Positions 43,611 through 52,919 of a stretch of DNA of 64,000 bases are shown piece by piece. Position numbers and translations under genes: made by a program. The notes beneath the pieces were generated by a model that saw only the letters and a list, made by a program, of their open reading frames with translations, made no database searches and had not been told where the DNA came from. Source of the DNA: JBMOUD01 sp049319665 (lineage in GTDB: Bacteria > Pseudomonadota > Gammaproteobacteria > Enterobacterales > Enterobacteriaceae); assembly GCF_049319665.1 (NCBI RefSeq), contig NZ_JBMOUD010000009.1, positions 62,001-126,000 on the forward strand, read 5' to 3'. Position 1 is the first letter of the stretch. Each line of letters starts with the position of its first letter.

Positions 43611-44810
43611 ATGACGAAAAGTCCACAAGATAAGCGCCTGAGCTACGCATTAGTTCTCGGTTCACTCGCCGCACTCGGGCCTTTGTGTATTGATCTTTAC
43701 CTGCCCGCCCTGCCTGAAATGGCGAAAGAATTACATACCTCAACAGCCACCAGTCAATTAAGTCTGACCGCAGGTCTGCTTGGTTTAGGATTTGGTCAGA
43801 TTATTTTTGGCCCTTTGAGTGATAGCCTGGGACGGATGCGACCTTTGCTATTCTCGCTGGTTATTTTGTTACTGGCATCGCTGGGGTGTGCATTTGCACA
43901 AAATATCGATCAGTTGATTGTTGCCCGCTTAATTCAGGGGCTAGCGGGTGCAGGTGGTGCGGTAATCTCACGCGCTATCGCTCGCGATATGTATACCGGC
44001 CATGCGCTGACCAAATTTTTCGCCTTACTCATGCTAGTCAACGGATTGGCCCCTATTGTTGCCCCTGTGCTCGGCGGTGGATTATTAACTATCGTCAGTT
44101 GGCGAGGAATTTTTGCCACCTTGGCCATTATCGCTGTGCTGCTGTTCTTGTTTTCGGCCGGAAAATTACAAGAGACCTTGCCAGAAGAACGCCGCCTGCA
44201 AGGTGGCGCCAAAACGATGGTCATATCACTTTGGACATTACTGCATCACCGTCAATTTATGGGGCTATGTTTGACACAAGGCTTTGTAATGGCAGGTATG
44301 TTTGCTTATATCGGCGCATCTCCTTTTGTATTGCAGCAGATTTACCATCTCAGTGCGCAAGAGTTTAGCTTCTGCTTTGCGGTTAACGGTATTGGTCTGG
44401 TGATCGCCGCTCAGATATCTAGCCGCCTCAGCGCGCTTTGGGGAGAGATGGCGATGGTAAAAGTCGGCTTGGGTATTGCAGCTGTTGCCTGCGTTATTCT
44501 AGTCATTGTCGCCACACTGCAAGCACCACTCTTCACCGTGCTGATCCCATTGTTCTTCTCGGTATTTGCTATCGGTATTATCAGCCCTAATTCTGCATCA
44601 TTGGCAATGCAAAGCCAGGGGAAAAGCGCGGGTAGCGCCTCGGCATTACTCGGCGTAGCAATGTTTGCTCTCGGTGCGATCAGCGTGCCTATTACAGGAA
44701 TTGGCGGCACATCAGCCTTATCGATGGGGTTAACGATTATGGGATGCTATGCGCTGGCCATCATTATGTTCGCCACTTTAGTTCGCCGCACACCAAAGCC
44801 GGTACAGTAA
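43611..44810 (+). CDS. Bcr/CflA-family MFS drug efflux transporter
   Basis: This 399-residue protein has 12 predicted membrane segments. The N-terminal LGSLAALGPLCIDLYLPALPEMAKEL and LLGLGFGQIIFGPLSDSLGRMRPLL (MFS motif A) and motif C-like GLAPIVAPVLGGGLL are those of Bcr/CflA multidrug exporters. I chose the ATG at 43611 over a TTG at 43602. Downstream of the TetR gene. The substrate is unknown; drug or metabolite export is likely. Confidence 0.9.
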   Translation: MTKSPQDKRLSYALVLGSLAALGPLCIDLYLPALPEMAKELHTSTATSQLSLTAGLLGLGFGQIIFGPLSDSLGRMRPLLFSLVILLLASLGCAFAQNIDQLIVARLIQGLAGAGGAVISRAIARDMYTGHALTKFFALLMLVNGLAPIVAPVLGGGLLTIVSWRGIFATLAIIAVLLFLFSAGKLQETLPEERRLQGGAKTMVISLWTLLHHRQFMGLCLTQGFVMAGMFAYIGASPFVLQQIYHLSAQEFSFCFAVNGIGLVIAAQISSRLSALWGEMAMVKVGLGIAAVACVILVIVATLQAPLFTVLIPLFFSVFAIGIISPNSASLAMQSQGKSAGSASALLGVAMFALGAISVPITGIGGTSALSMGLTIMGCYALAIIMFATLVRRTPKPVQ

Positions 44811-44869
44811 GCCCGTCATGCTTCAAGCTACAGGGCATATTTTCAATAACGGCGATAAAAAACAGGCAT

Positions 44870-44895
44870 AAAAAAACCCGCATCTGCGGGTTTTT
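44870..44895. terminator. Bidirectional terminator between MFS gene and cspE
   Basis: AAAAAACCCGC, loop ATCT, GCGGGTTTTT. Serves the convergent genes. Confidence 0.92.
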
Positions 44896-44910
44896 CGAAA
44901 TCGGCTAAAG

Positions 44911-45120
44911 TTAGATAGCGATGACGTTAGCAGCCGAAGGGCCTTTGGCACCATTGGTGATTTCGAACTCTACACGCTGGCCTTCTGCGAGGGTTTTGAA
45001 ACCGTTGCTAGAAATAGCGGAGAAATGCACGAAAACATCTTTGCTGCCATCTTCAGGGGTAATGAAGCCAAAACCTTTAGACTCATTGAACCACTTAACG
45101 CTACCTTTAATCTTAGACAT
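44911..45120 (-). CDS. cspE: Cold-shock-family RNA chaperone CspE
   Basis: A 69-residue OB-fold protein with RNP1 KGFGFITPEDG and RNP2 DVFVHFSAI. It binds single-stranded nucleic acid and acts as a transcription antiterminator. The sequence MSKIKGSVKWFNESKGFGFI is closest to CspE. The ATG at 45120 follows AAGGTAAG; the frame extends upstream to 45165 without support. In E. coli it neighbours crcB. Confidence 0.95.
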   Translation of the reverse strand: MSKIKGSVKWFNESKGFGFITPEDGSKDVFVHFSAISSNGFKTLAEGQRVEFEITNGAKGPSAANVIAI

Positions 45121-45315
45121 CGAACTTACCTTTAACGTGAATGTTAAACACAAAATGTGTGTCAATCACAGTACAGCAGCGGATTTCAGTTTTGTCCAGA
45201 AATCCGCTATCAATAAGCGACAAATCTCTCAATCTATGTCATTCAGCCAACTTTACTCCTGCATTAACGCCATTTTCCCCACGAGAATACAGCTGACTAT
45301 CGCAGGGAAATGCCA

Positions 45316-46107
45316 TCAGAAGAATGAATCGTCGTCATCATCACTGCCGTAGCTGTCAGATCCGAAGCCATCGTCAGAACCAAAGCTGTTAGACCCAAAC
45401 AGGCCGCCGTTATCGTTTTGATATGATGCATCCTGGAAATTAGAGTCGTTGTTATAACGAGGGTTATCCCAAGAATTATCACCACTCAACAAAGGATCGT
45501 TGTTAGGGTCAAAATTAGTTTGTGGCTCTTCAATAATGTTGACGATCTCTTCTGGACGGCTCTGGTGGAACATGCCGGTCAGCATATCGGCTAATACCAC
45601 ACCACCAGCAACACCCGCCGCGGTTTTCAACGCGCCACCGAGGAAGCCAGAACCAAATGGCGCGGCCTGAGCTGGTTGCTGCTGCGGAGCGTATTGTTGT
45701 TGTGCATATTGCTGTGGCTGAGCGGCCTGTTGCTGCGGTGCAGCCCCCCAACCATTGGTGCCAGGAATCGGCGAGCTACCAGAGGATGGCTGGCTAGTTT
45801 GAGTATTGCTGCTGCCACCACCAAACAAACCGGCCAGGAATCCCGTGCTTTGAGGACGAGCATTCTGCGCTTGAGTTTGTAGCTGAGTCACTTGCTCTTG
45901 CAACGCCTGAACTTGCGCATTAAGGCGCTTGAGGGCCGCTTCCTGAATAATCATCGCCTGCGTCATATAATAAGGCGCAGCAGGTTGCTTACTGATGTAA
46001 GACTGGATAACGCGTTCAGCCTCGGCGTCACGCGGTGCTGTGTTGGATTCAGCCTGTTGCAGACGGCTAAATAGCCCTTCAATTAAACGTTGTTCTTCAG
46101 ATTGCAT
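45316..46107 (-). CDS. DUF2076-family low-complexity protein
   Basis: A 263-residue protein. The N-terminal helical domain (about 1-85, MQSEEQRLIEGLFSRLQQAES... with coiled-coil-like LKRLNAQVQALQEQVTQLQTQ) is the DUF2076 signature. A Gln/Ala/Pro-rich linker follows (about 115-160), then a Gly-rich membrane-like stretch (GFLGGALKTAAGVAGGVVLADMLTG, about 165-190). The tail is Asn/Asp/Gly/Ser-rich and acidic, ending DDDDDSFF. No catalytic motif. The ATG at 46107 has AAGGTGA upstream. Function unknown; membrane association is possible. Confidence 0.82.
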   Translation of the reverse strand: MQSEEQRLIEGLFSRLQQAESNTAPRDAEAERVIQSYISKQPAAPYYMTQAMIIQEAALKRLNAQVQALQEQVTQLQTQAQNARPQSTGFLAGLFGGGSSNTQTSQPSSGSSPIPGTNGWGAAPQQQAAQPQQYAQQQYAPQQQPAQAAPFGSGFLGGALKTAAGVAGGVVLADMLTGMFHQSRPEEIVNIIEEPQTNFDPNNDPLLSGDNSWDNPRYNNDSNFQDASYQNDNGGLFGSNSFGSDDGFGSDSYGSDDDDDSFF

Positions 46108-46272
46108 GGCTTCACCTTTATCGCTGTTTGTTACTGCCCCGCCGATGGACGAGGAAAGTCTATTACACACATTAATACAATTAGGATCCGTGATGAATGA
46201 ACGGAGTGTCAACAAATATGATTGGCGTAAAGTTACGAGAAGAAATGCGGGATGAAGTAAAGAAAACTAACG

Positions 46273-46316
46273 CAGGGATGCCCCTTTCGTAGCGAAGCAC
46301 GAAAGGGGCATCCCTG
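46273..46316 (-). terminator. Strong hairpin downstream of the iron-binding protein gene
   Basis: An 18-bp perfect stem, CAGGGATGCCCCTTTCGT / ACGAAAGGGGCATCCCTG, with an 8-base loop. On the minus strand it is followed by GTTAGTTTTCTTT, as a terminator for the gene ending at 46329. Confidence 0.8.
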
Positions 46317-46328
46317 TAGCCGTCGAGC

Positions 46329-47456
46329 TTATTTTTTAGCTGACCATGAGAAAATAAAATCGCGATCCGGAAGCGAAGTATAAGTGCGTACCAATTCGTG
46401 GTAGGTCTTCGTTGGATCAAGATCTTTAAACTGCTGCGGATAAATAAATTTCGCCAAATACTCCATTCCTACAATATTGTAAGGATGGTTATAGAACTGG
46501 TGATATACCGCATAAACACGTTGATCCATCACAGCAGGAACCTGAGCAACGCCATTGCGATGCGTCAGTTTATTGGCCAATTTATCGACCTCAGCCTGCG
46601 TGGCGTTGTAGCCAAATGGCATCATTTCATTTTTGCCGGTGCCAGGATGCTTCGAACCCGTGAAGATATATACGTCCGGTTTCATAGCAATCACTTTCTC
46701 TAATGAGACTTCACCCGCCGCGCCCGGCAATAAGGCACTGCCGATATTTTTTGCGCCAACTGCCTGGATTAATTTCCCCCACCCGGCATTGCCATGAGTA
46801 AAGCAGCAAGAGTCGGAACGGCCAGCCAGCGGTTCAATAAACACATTAGGGCGCGTCTTAATCGAAGCAATTACTTGTTGCAGATGTTGGTAATGCGCCT
46901 GATAGAACTGGGTATAGGCACGGGCGTTATCTTCTTGATTTAACACCTTTCCAAGCAACTCGATACTTGGCGTGGTATCTATAGCCGGATCTAGCTCATA
47001 ATCAACAAACAACACCGGAATATGCAACGCCTGCATTTTATCCAGCACACCAGCCTGAGCCAGTGCTGGTTTAGCGCGCAGTTGGGCAATCATCAAATCC
47101 GGTTTTTTAGCGATAACCGTTTCAAGGTCAACCTGACCTTTATCGTTAAATCCCATATCCAAAATAGACGCTGATTCTGGCCATTTGCTTTTCAGCATGT
47201 CCCAAGTGCCGCTATCGCTATTTTTTAACAGATTATTCCAGGCTACAACGTGCTTGAAAGGATCGGCTTTATCTAATACAGCCAGACCGAGAATATCGCG
47301 ACCGTCCTGCAAAATAATGCGCTGCGGCGCTTGGTTGAAGGTAATTTTCTGACCAGAAAGGTCAGTAACAGTTAAGGGATAGGTTGTAGCACAAGCGGCA
47401 AAAGAGGTCGCCATCATGCCAGCAACAAGAAGTGTACGCCCTGATTTATTCAACAT
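46329..47456 (-). CDS. Orphan iron-chelate/heme-type ABC binding protein
   Basis: A 375-residue type-III periplasmic binding protein. The signal peptide ends near FAACATT. The mature part starts YPLTVTDLSGQKITFNQAPQRIILQDGRDILGLAVLD, the layout of FecB/FepB/HmuT-type proteins, with the linker helix in the middle. No permease or ATPase gene is adjacent, so it must work with a transporter elsewhere. It is preceded by a strong Fur box. Siderophore versus other iron chelate cannot be decided. Confidence 0.85.
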   Translation of the reverse strand: MLNKSGRTLLVAGMMATSFAACATTYPLTVTDLSGQKITFNQAPQRIILQDGRDILGLAVLDKADPFKHVVAWNNLLKNSDSGTWDMLKSKWPESASILDMGFNDKGQVDLETVIAKKPDLMIAQLRAKPALAQAGVLDKMQALHIPVLFVDYELDPAIDTTPSIELLGKVLNQEDNARAYTQFYQAHYQHLQQVIASIKTRPNVFIEPLAGRSDSCCFTHGNAGWGKLIQAVGAKNIGSALLPGAAGEVSLEKVIAMKPDVYIFTGSKHPGTGKNEMMPFGYNATQAEVDKLANKLTHRNGVAQVPAVMDQRVYAVYHQFYNHPYNIVGMEYLAKFIYPQQFKDLDPTKTYHELVRTYTSLPDRDFIFSWSAKK

Positions 47457-47491
47457 AATGGTTACCTGACAATATGATTTCTAATGTAAAT

Positions 47492-47510
47492 GATTATGAT
47501 AAGTATTATC
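47492..47510 (-). promoter_or_regulatory. Fur box upstream of the binding-protein gene
   Basis: GATTATGATAAGTATTATC matches 16 of 19 bases of GATAATGATAATCATTATC. It is 36-54 bases upstream of the ATG at 47456, a typical promoter position. Confidence 0.85.
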
Positions 47511-47675
47511 ACGTCAAGGCTGAATCATAAACAGGGGCAACAGGCTGAGGCAAACCCTTTAGGCTGTCTAAATCAGATTAAAATATCTCTAAATATGAAT
47601 GATGTGACGTGTTACGTGAGGAAGTGAAAGTAAAAGACAGCCCTGAAACGAAAATCAGGGCTATCAGGGTAAATA

Positions 47676-49733
47676 TCAGAAATGGCCGATCTTGTTCATC
47701 AAGAACTCGCTAATCAGTGCCCGATGAAAAGCACGCTGCGCTTTATCAGCTGCCGCACTGTGTCCACCTTGAGTGTTCTCATAAAAATAGACTTCCTCAA
47801 TGCCCAATTTCTGCATTCTGGCCGCCATTTTACGCGCATGGACCGGCCCAACCCGGTCATCGCTGGTCGCGGTAGTAAACAGCACCGGCGGATAATTCAC
47901 CGCAGAGTCGATATTATGATAAGGAGAAAAATGCTGAATAAACTCCCACTGCTGCGGGTCCTGCGGGTCGCCATATTCTGCAATCCAGGATGCCCCTGCT
48001 GAAATTTGCGTATAGCGATACATATCCAGCAAGGCGACTTCGCAAACAATCGCCCCAAATAACTGCGGATAACGCGTCAGCATGTTGCCAACTAACAGGC
48101 CGCCATTGCTTCCGCCTTCTGCCGCTAAATGGGCTGGCGAAGTTAATTTACTGGCAATTAACCCCCGTGCCACGGCTGCAAAGTCTTCATAGGCGCGTAA
48201 GCGGTGCTGCTTGAGTGCAGCCTGATGCCAACGCGGGCCATATTCACCACCACCACGAATATTAGCAATAACAAACGCCCCGCCACGCGCTAACCAGGTT
48301 CGGCCGGTAATCCCCAGATAATAAGGCGTCAATGAAACCTCAAAACCACCGTAGCCATATAACAGCGTCGGCGTCGTTCCATCTTTTGGCAGCGTTTTAC
48401 TAGAGATAACAAAATAAGGCACCTGCGTACCGTCATCTGACTCGGCAAAATGCTGCTCAACCAGATAACCATCGGCATCAAAATGACTAGGATCTTGTTT
48501 GAGGATCTCTGCAGCAGAAGAAGTATTGTTTTTATCCAGCAAGCCTAAATAGAGCGTGGTTGGTTGTAGGAATCCAGTCACGGTCATGAAATAGTCGTTG
48601 GTATTCTCATCAATACCCGATGCCTGGATTGTGCTCAGTGCAGGCGCACTCCCTAACGGCTCACGTAGCCATTCACCTGGCTGTGGTGTGAGCACTTCCA
48701 GATGATTAGCCACATCCTGCATTATGCTCAAGATAAGGTAATCGCGTGTCGAGGAATAGTCGGTTAACGCTGTATTGGCTTCTGGCGCAAACAGCAAGGT
48801 GAATTGGCGATCGCCTGCCATAAAAGCATTAAAATCTATCGCCAACAAACTTCCTTGACGGTAGTGCTGCTCCGCAACAGTCCAGTCGCTAGACAGCTCC
48901 AGCAGCAGCCACTGTTTCCAGGTACTAAATTTGGCATCATCGGGTATTTCCAGCTTGAGCAGACCACGTTCAGGGTCAAGCTGGAAAGTTTCATGCCGAT
49001 AGAAATCTATCACTCGTTCAACAAAATTACGCGGATAGCCCGGTTCACTATCGTGGTAAGCAATGACCATCATGTCATCGATGTCAGCGCTAAATACCGT
49101 CTTAGCTTCTTCAAGAGGCGTAGCGCGCTGCCAGATTTTAGCGATACGTGGGTAGCTGGAGGTGGTCAGTGAGTCTGGGCCAAAGTCTGTCGCCACAAAC
49201 AGATGGTCTTGATCAATCCATGACACCCGGCTTTTGGCCGAAGGCAGCGAGAACCCCTGTTCGACAAAACTCAGGGATTGCAGATCAAACTCACGAATAG
49301 CCGAGGCATCACCACCGTCCGGCGAGAAGTGCAACAGACAGCGCTGGTAATCTGGTTTGAGCGGTTGCATGCCGTGATAAACCCACTCTTTCTCTTCCGC
49401 CTTATTTAACGCATCGATATCTAGCACGGTTTCCCACTCGGGTTTATCCAAACGATAAGAGTCCAATGTGGTGCGACGCAACAGGCCGCGCGGATTTTTT
49501 TCATCCTGCCAGAAGTTATATAACAGTGGGCCGCACTTCATGACTGTCGGAATTTGCGAGTCGGTATTCAAACACTTAAAGACATCATCCCGCAGCAAAG
49601 AGAATGCTTCACTCTCGCTAAACTGCTGCAACGTGGTTTTGTTTTGCTGCTCCACCCATTGCAATGCCGTAGGCTCGTTGATTCCTTCCAGCCAAATAAA
49701 ATCGTCTTGATCCGGTGATAAGGGTGTCGACAT
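47676..49733 (-). CDS. S9-family prolyl oligopeptidase
   Basis: A 685-residue cytoplasmic serine peptidase with a seven-bladed beta-propeller N-terminal half and an alpha/beta-hydrolase C-terminal half. The nucleophile is in AAEGGSNGGLLVGN near 530, Asp in TTATSDDRVGPVHARK near 615, and His in ENTQGGHSAAADK near 650. PTLLYGYGGFEVSLTPYY and IRGGGEYGPRWHQAALKQHR are POP hallmarks. It cleaves short proline-containing peptides. The ATG at 49733 has AGGAG upstream. The mature enzyme shows no signal peptide. Confidence 0.93.
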   Translation of the reverse strand: MSTPLSPDQDDFIWLEGINEPTALQWVEQQNKTTLQQFSESEAFSLLRDDVFKCLNTDSQIPTVMKCGPLLYNFWQDEKNPRGLLRRTTLDSYRLDKPEWETVLDIDALNKAEEKEWVYHGMQPLKPDYQRCLLHFSPDGGDASAIREFDLQSLSFVEQGFSLPSAKSRVSWIDQDHLFVATDFGPDSLTTSSYPRIAKIWQRATPLEEAKTVFSADIDDMMVIAYHDSEPGYPRNFVERVIDFYRHETFQLDPERGLLKLEIPDDAKFSTWKQWLLLELSSDWTVAEQHYRQGSLLAIDFNAFMAGDRQFTLLFAPEANTALTDYSSTRDYLILSIMQDVANHLEVLTPQPGEWLREPLGSAPALSTIQASGIDENTNDYFMTVTGFLQPTTLYLGLLDKNNTSSAAEILKQDPSHFDADGYLVEQHFAESDDGTQVPYFVISSKTLPKDGTTPTLLYGYGGFEVSLTPYYLGITGRTWLARGGAFVIANIRGGGEYGPRWHQAALKQHRLRAYEDFAAVARGLIASKLTSPAHLAAEGGSNGGLLVGNMLTRYPQLFGAIVCEVALLDMYRYTQISAGASWIAEYGDPQDPQQWEFIQHFSPYHNIDSAVNYPPVLFTTATSDDRVGPVHARKMAARMQKLGIEEVYFYENTQGGHSAAADKAQRAFHRALISEFLMNKIGHF

Positions 49734-49941
49734 AAATTGTGCTCCTGCAATTGGGTTGATTAACGGCGCGAACGAGGACATCAAGCTGCTTTATGCAGCA
49801 TGGGGTTTTGTTGAAAAAACCATCATAACAAAAATAGCAATTCAGCTACTTTGTTCATAATGGCAGCGGTGCGGAAAAATTAGCAAGGCCCGGTTCGCAC
49901 CGAGCCTAATATGATTAACGTGCTGTTGGATAACGTTTAGA

Positions 49942-51009
49942 TCACGACTTCAAATCGATACGTACCACATCATCCGGCTCTGTGGCTTCTTTATCACGAG
50001 TCGATGCTTGCTTCACTGAAACATACAGCACCTGACCATCAGGAGACAACGCCAGGCTATTTGGATAAACCGGCAGCTTGATTGTTTTCAGCACTTTATA
50101 GGTTTTAGCATCGATGACACTGACTTCACCCGCCTGGCGGTGAGTAACATACACTTCCTCGCGCTGCGGATTGAATAAGATGCCCAATGATTCAGGCACA
50201 TCAATGCGGTGCAAAACATTGCCATCACGAGTATCCACTACTAACACTTGCGCTTGCTTGGAGTCGGTAATAAATGCACGGTGCGTTGCGGTATCCAGAC
50301 TGATATTTAAGAAGAAATGTTCTTTATCAGCATCGAGTTTTTTGCGGGTCAGGACTTTATTGGTTGCGGTATCAATAGTCACCAACTCACCTTCGGCATT
50401 CGTCACATAAAGGCGTTTAGCCGCAGAATCCAGCGCCAAACCAGTGCCGTACTTGCCAGTATCTTTAATAGTATCGCGCAACGTCAAATCTTTGCCGTTA
50501 ACAACCCAGACCACGCTAGCCTCACCTAAACCGGTGACATAAACCGTGTCCGTAGCAGTATCCGCTACCACTTCTCTTGGTGATAAGGGTTTAACGGTTT
50601 CGCTACGCTTACGTTCGTCAAGCACCAACCGGCCTTTCACTTCATCAGTTTTAGCATCAATTGCCGTTAGCGCATTGTTAGTCGTATTGGTGAAATAAAG
50701 CACACCAGTTTGTGAGTTGATCGTGGCGCCAAAAGGTTTGGCATCATTATGAATGATCTGTGTGATGTTCAGCGTTTGCGGGTCCAGGCGATACACAATG
50801 CCGCCCTTATCCAGGCTACGGCTTTGCGAGGTAGCAACATAGAGCGAATTATCCCCTTGGCTATAGACCAATTCATAAGCGCCTTTACCCACAGGTTTGC
50901 GCAGCACATCAGTTTGGGTTTCAGCGTGCAGGTTGGTAGAAAGCAGCCATGTTGTAACCAATAACAAAGGGATAGCACGACGCTTGCTAAATTGACGCCC
51001 TTTAGTCAT
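49942..51009 (-). CDS. yncE: YncE-like periplasmic beta-propeller protein, iron-regulated
   Basis: A 355-residue protein with an N-terminal signal peptide (RRAIPLLLVTTWLLSTNLHA-ET) and seven YVTN-type repeats (for example GATINSQTGVLYFTNTTNNALTAIDAKT, and LDSAAKRLYVTNAEGELVTIDT). It closely follows E. coli YncE, an iron-regulated Sec-exported protein that binds single-stranded DNA in vitro. Its role in iron uptake is unproven. It has its own Fur box. The ATG at 51009 has a GGAG site; other in-frame ATGs lie upstream. Confidence 0.92.
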   Translation of the reverse strand: MTKGRQFSKRRAIPLLLVTTWLLSTNLHAETQTDVLRKPVGKGAYELVYSQGDNSLYVATSQSRSLDKGGIVYRLDPQTLNITQIIHNDAKPFGATINSQTGVLYFTNTTNNALTAIDAKTDEVKGRLVLDERKRSETVKPLSPREVVADTATDTVYVTGLGEASVVWVVNGKDLTLRDTIKDTGKYGTGLALDSAAKRLYVTNAEGELVTIDTATNKVLTRKKLDADKEHFFLNISLDTATHRAFITDSKQAQVLVVDTRDGNVLHRIDVPESLGILFNPQREEVYVTHRQAGEVSVIDAKTYKVLKTIKLPVYPNSLALSPDGQVLYVSVKQASTRDKEATEPDDVVRIDLKS

Positions 51010-51149
51010 CACGATCTCCATAAACATTCTCCATTAGTCAACAATGTGAGCCATCACAGGCTAAGATACTTCTCGCAATCTTAAAAACTCACGCATAACC
51101 CCCTCAAAGAGTCTGAGTTTATTACGCTATGCGCGCCAAGCTTGAGAAT

Positions 51150-51168
51150 AGTAATCATTATTATTATC
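51150..51168 (-). promoter_or_regulatory. Fur box upstream of yncE
   Basis: On the minus strand, GATAATAATAATGATTACT matches 15 of 19 consensus bases, about 140 bases upstream of the yncE start. Confidence 0.7.
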
Positions 51169-51292
51169 AAATGGCAGCTTTTTCTTAGCCATTACGTCTG
51201 ATGTAAAAGCTCAACAGCAAAATAAATCGGCAAAAAAGTACCGCCAGTTGCGGTATTTCGACTCGAATGGGATAAGAGAAAAGTAATAAAGG

Positions 51293-51317
51293 GACGAGTC
51301 AGAATTTCTGACTCGTC
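51293..51317 (-). terminator. Terminator of the histidine phosphatase gene
   Basis: A perfect 12-bp palindrome GACGAGTCAGAA/TTCTGACTCGTC, followed on the minus strand by CCCTTTATTACTTTT. Confidence 0.8.
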
Positions 51318-51337
51318 AGGAAACACGAGGGAATAAA

Positions 51338-51943
51338 TTACGATTTAGCGCCTGGGCACTGTTCAGAAAGCGTGGTCAGATTTTCGGCTTCATGCTGGAA
51401 ACTAATCTTATTAGTCGTGCCATTCTGATTGATTTTTAACACGAAGATACTGTCAAAATCACTACCCGGCCAGGCCGGTACAGTGTCAGGATCCGCGCCT
51501 TCGGTTTTCATAATATTTTTTACCAACTTATCCAGGTTTTTGTGTTCCCAAGAAACAAAGACCAAAGAATTACGATAAGTATCGCTTAACAACGCCTTCT
51601 GTACGCCTGAAACATCATCAGCATGGAACTGAATATTAATTGGCATAGAGAGTCGAATCGCGGTTGGAGTAATGGTCGTCAACGGTCTGAGCGAGCTCCC
51701 CAACTTGTCCTCTTTCGGCCCCGCAGCAAAGATGGCATCAGGTTTGCCATAACGGGTGAGCAAAACATCTGGCAAGGCCAGCGCCCGGTTAAGCCCTTTG
51801 CAAGTTAGTTGTCCGCTGTTGTTCGCTGGTTTCTCACCGTGACGAACGAAAACAATCGTTTCTTCAGCTTGCGCCGTAGAAATACTCGCCATTGTCGCAG
51901 CCAGAACCAACGCGATGCCGCCTAATTTGATCAACGATTTCAA
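51338..51943 (-). CDS. Periplasmic histidine phosphatase-family protein
   Basis: A 201-residue protein beginning at TTG 51943, with GAGGAG 7 bases before. The signal peptide MKSLIKLGGIALVLAATMASISTAQA is followed directly by EETIVFVRHGEKP, the RHG motif of the histidine phosphatase superfamily. A later His (SWEHKNLDKL) is the probable second catalytic His. It is short for an acid phosphatase and resembles no characterised member I know. Substrate unknown. Confidence 0.8.
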   Translation of the reverse strand: MKSLIKLGGIALVLAATMASISTAQAEETIVFVRHGEKPANNSGQLTCKGLNRALALPDVLLTRYGKPDAIFAAGPKEDKLGSSLRPLTTITPTAIRLSMPINIQFHADDVSGVQKALLSDTYRNSLVFVSWEHKNLDKLVKNIMKTEGADPDTVPAWPGSDFDSIFVLKINQNGTTNKISFQHEAENLTTLSEQCPGAKS

Positions 51944-52327
51944 AGTCCACTCCTCGTTTGAATAATATGTACCGCCAATAACATTAACCACAAATCCTAA
52001 GCATCTTCCCTGCTGATGTAGCCAAAATTTACACAAAGCACAACAGGTTTCCCAGTAACAAATGTCTCTCTTTTCAGAAAGAACGTAAGCAAAAATACAC
52101 GCTGATTATGCAGATAAAATATGTAGATAAAGTGATACTTTGTATGGGGAAGTAAGAAAGGGAATGTTAATGGCGAACACTATCAAAAAGACAATTTATC
52201 AATCAAAGAATAAATAAGTCAAACTGATGGTTATTAATCAAAAGATGAACGTAAAGAAATGAGTGAATGTATCAATTACTTTAATTTCCCAGCCCGCTAC
52301 CGCGGGTTGGGAAATTTAAAAAAGGAA
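51944..52327. other. Intergenic region between the phosphatase and the small lipoprotein
   Basis: 384 AT-rich bases. It holds the phosphatase promoter region and the terminator of the next gene; only a 17-codon ORF at about 52168 is open, which I do not credit. Confidence 0.5.
52283..52315 (-). terminator. Terminator of the small lipoprotein gene
   Basis: AATTTCCCAGCCCGC, loop TACC, GCGGGTTGGGAAATT. A near-perfect 15-bp stem just past the stop codon at 52328. Confidence 0.85.
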
Positions 52328-52552
52328 TTACTTATCGATTTCAGAAATAACCTTCACATTTGTTTGGGCAATTTCTCTATGTTTACCCCAAGCGTCCTTG
52401 TACTTGATTAAGCCTGTATCTTTATCCACTTTAGGCTTGCCTTCACTGACGATCGTGCGACCATCATTGGTCTGGATAGCATAGTTGCTCGAGCACCCCA
52501 CCAATAAAGCAGAAAGTATGACAGCTGAAGCTAAAAGATAACCTTTTTTCAT
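52328..52552 (-). CDS. YgdI/YgdR-family small lipoprotein
   Basis: A 74-residue lipoprotein with lipobox LLVGCSSNY. The mature 55 residues (YAIQTNDGRTIVSEGKPKVDKDTGLIKYKDAWGKHREIAQTNVKVISEI) match the DUF903/YgdI-YgdR family. GGAG lies before the ATG. Cell-envelope role unknown. Members of this family are often regulated by envelope stress or sRNAs. Confidence 0.9.
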   Translation of the reverse strand: MKKGYLLASAVILSALLVGCSSNYAIQTNDGRTIVSEGKPKVDKDTGLIKYKDAWGKHREIAQTNVKVISEIDK

Positions 52553-52919
52553 AACCCACTCCTTTTTGTTTATCCTATCTAATTCTTAGCACACAAATAG
52601 TATTGGGCAAGTTTATCGCGATAAATATGTATTCTGGGCTGTTCCACCCCAACAAGCAGCAGTAACAGTATCAAACAGTCCCACACTAAGAAACATCTCA
52701 TACGATACAAACGCATCAGCGAGAAAAGAACTAATCAATTGATTTATATGAATTTACTATTAATTCAACTTAAGATAATTCTTGCATTAAATTTGCAAAA
52801 CCATTCAAATATTTTTCTTTGATAGTTAATAACTATCACAACAAAGACGCATCTTCGGTTTAAACGATTTTTTATTTAAAAATTTAACTTATATACTCCA
52901 CAGTTACTAAGGATTAGTC
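52553..52919. other. AT-rich divergent region before the LuxR-type gene
   Basis: 367 bases with very low GC and no gene. It must contain promoters for both sides. The GC drop continues into the following gene. Confidence 0.55.

Larger units (their letters stand above)
51010..51337. other. Intergenic region upstream of yncE
   Basis: 328 bases with the yncE promoter, its Fur box and the phosphatase terminator. No gene is seen. Confidence 0.55.

Noticed and set aside
45316..45751. Repeated Q/A and D/G/S stretches as possible CRISPR or microsatellite
   Set aside because: They are codon-level low complexity inside one coding frame; no spaced direct repeats exist.
51338..51943. Ais, the PmrA-regulated LPS-core phosphatase
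   Set aside because: It shares the RHG motif and a signal peptide but not the rest of the Ais sequence, and no PmrA box was found upstream, so it is called only as a histidine-phosphatase family member.
52168..52217. 17-codon ORF with a GGGA upstream
   Set aside because: Short, Lys-rich, no membrane or family features, and no promoter that I can see.
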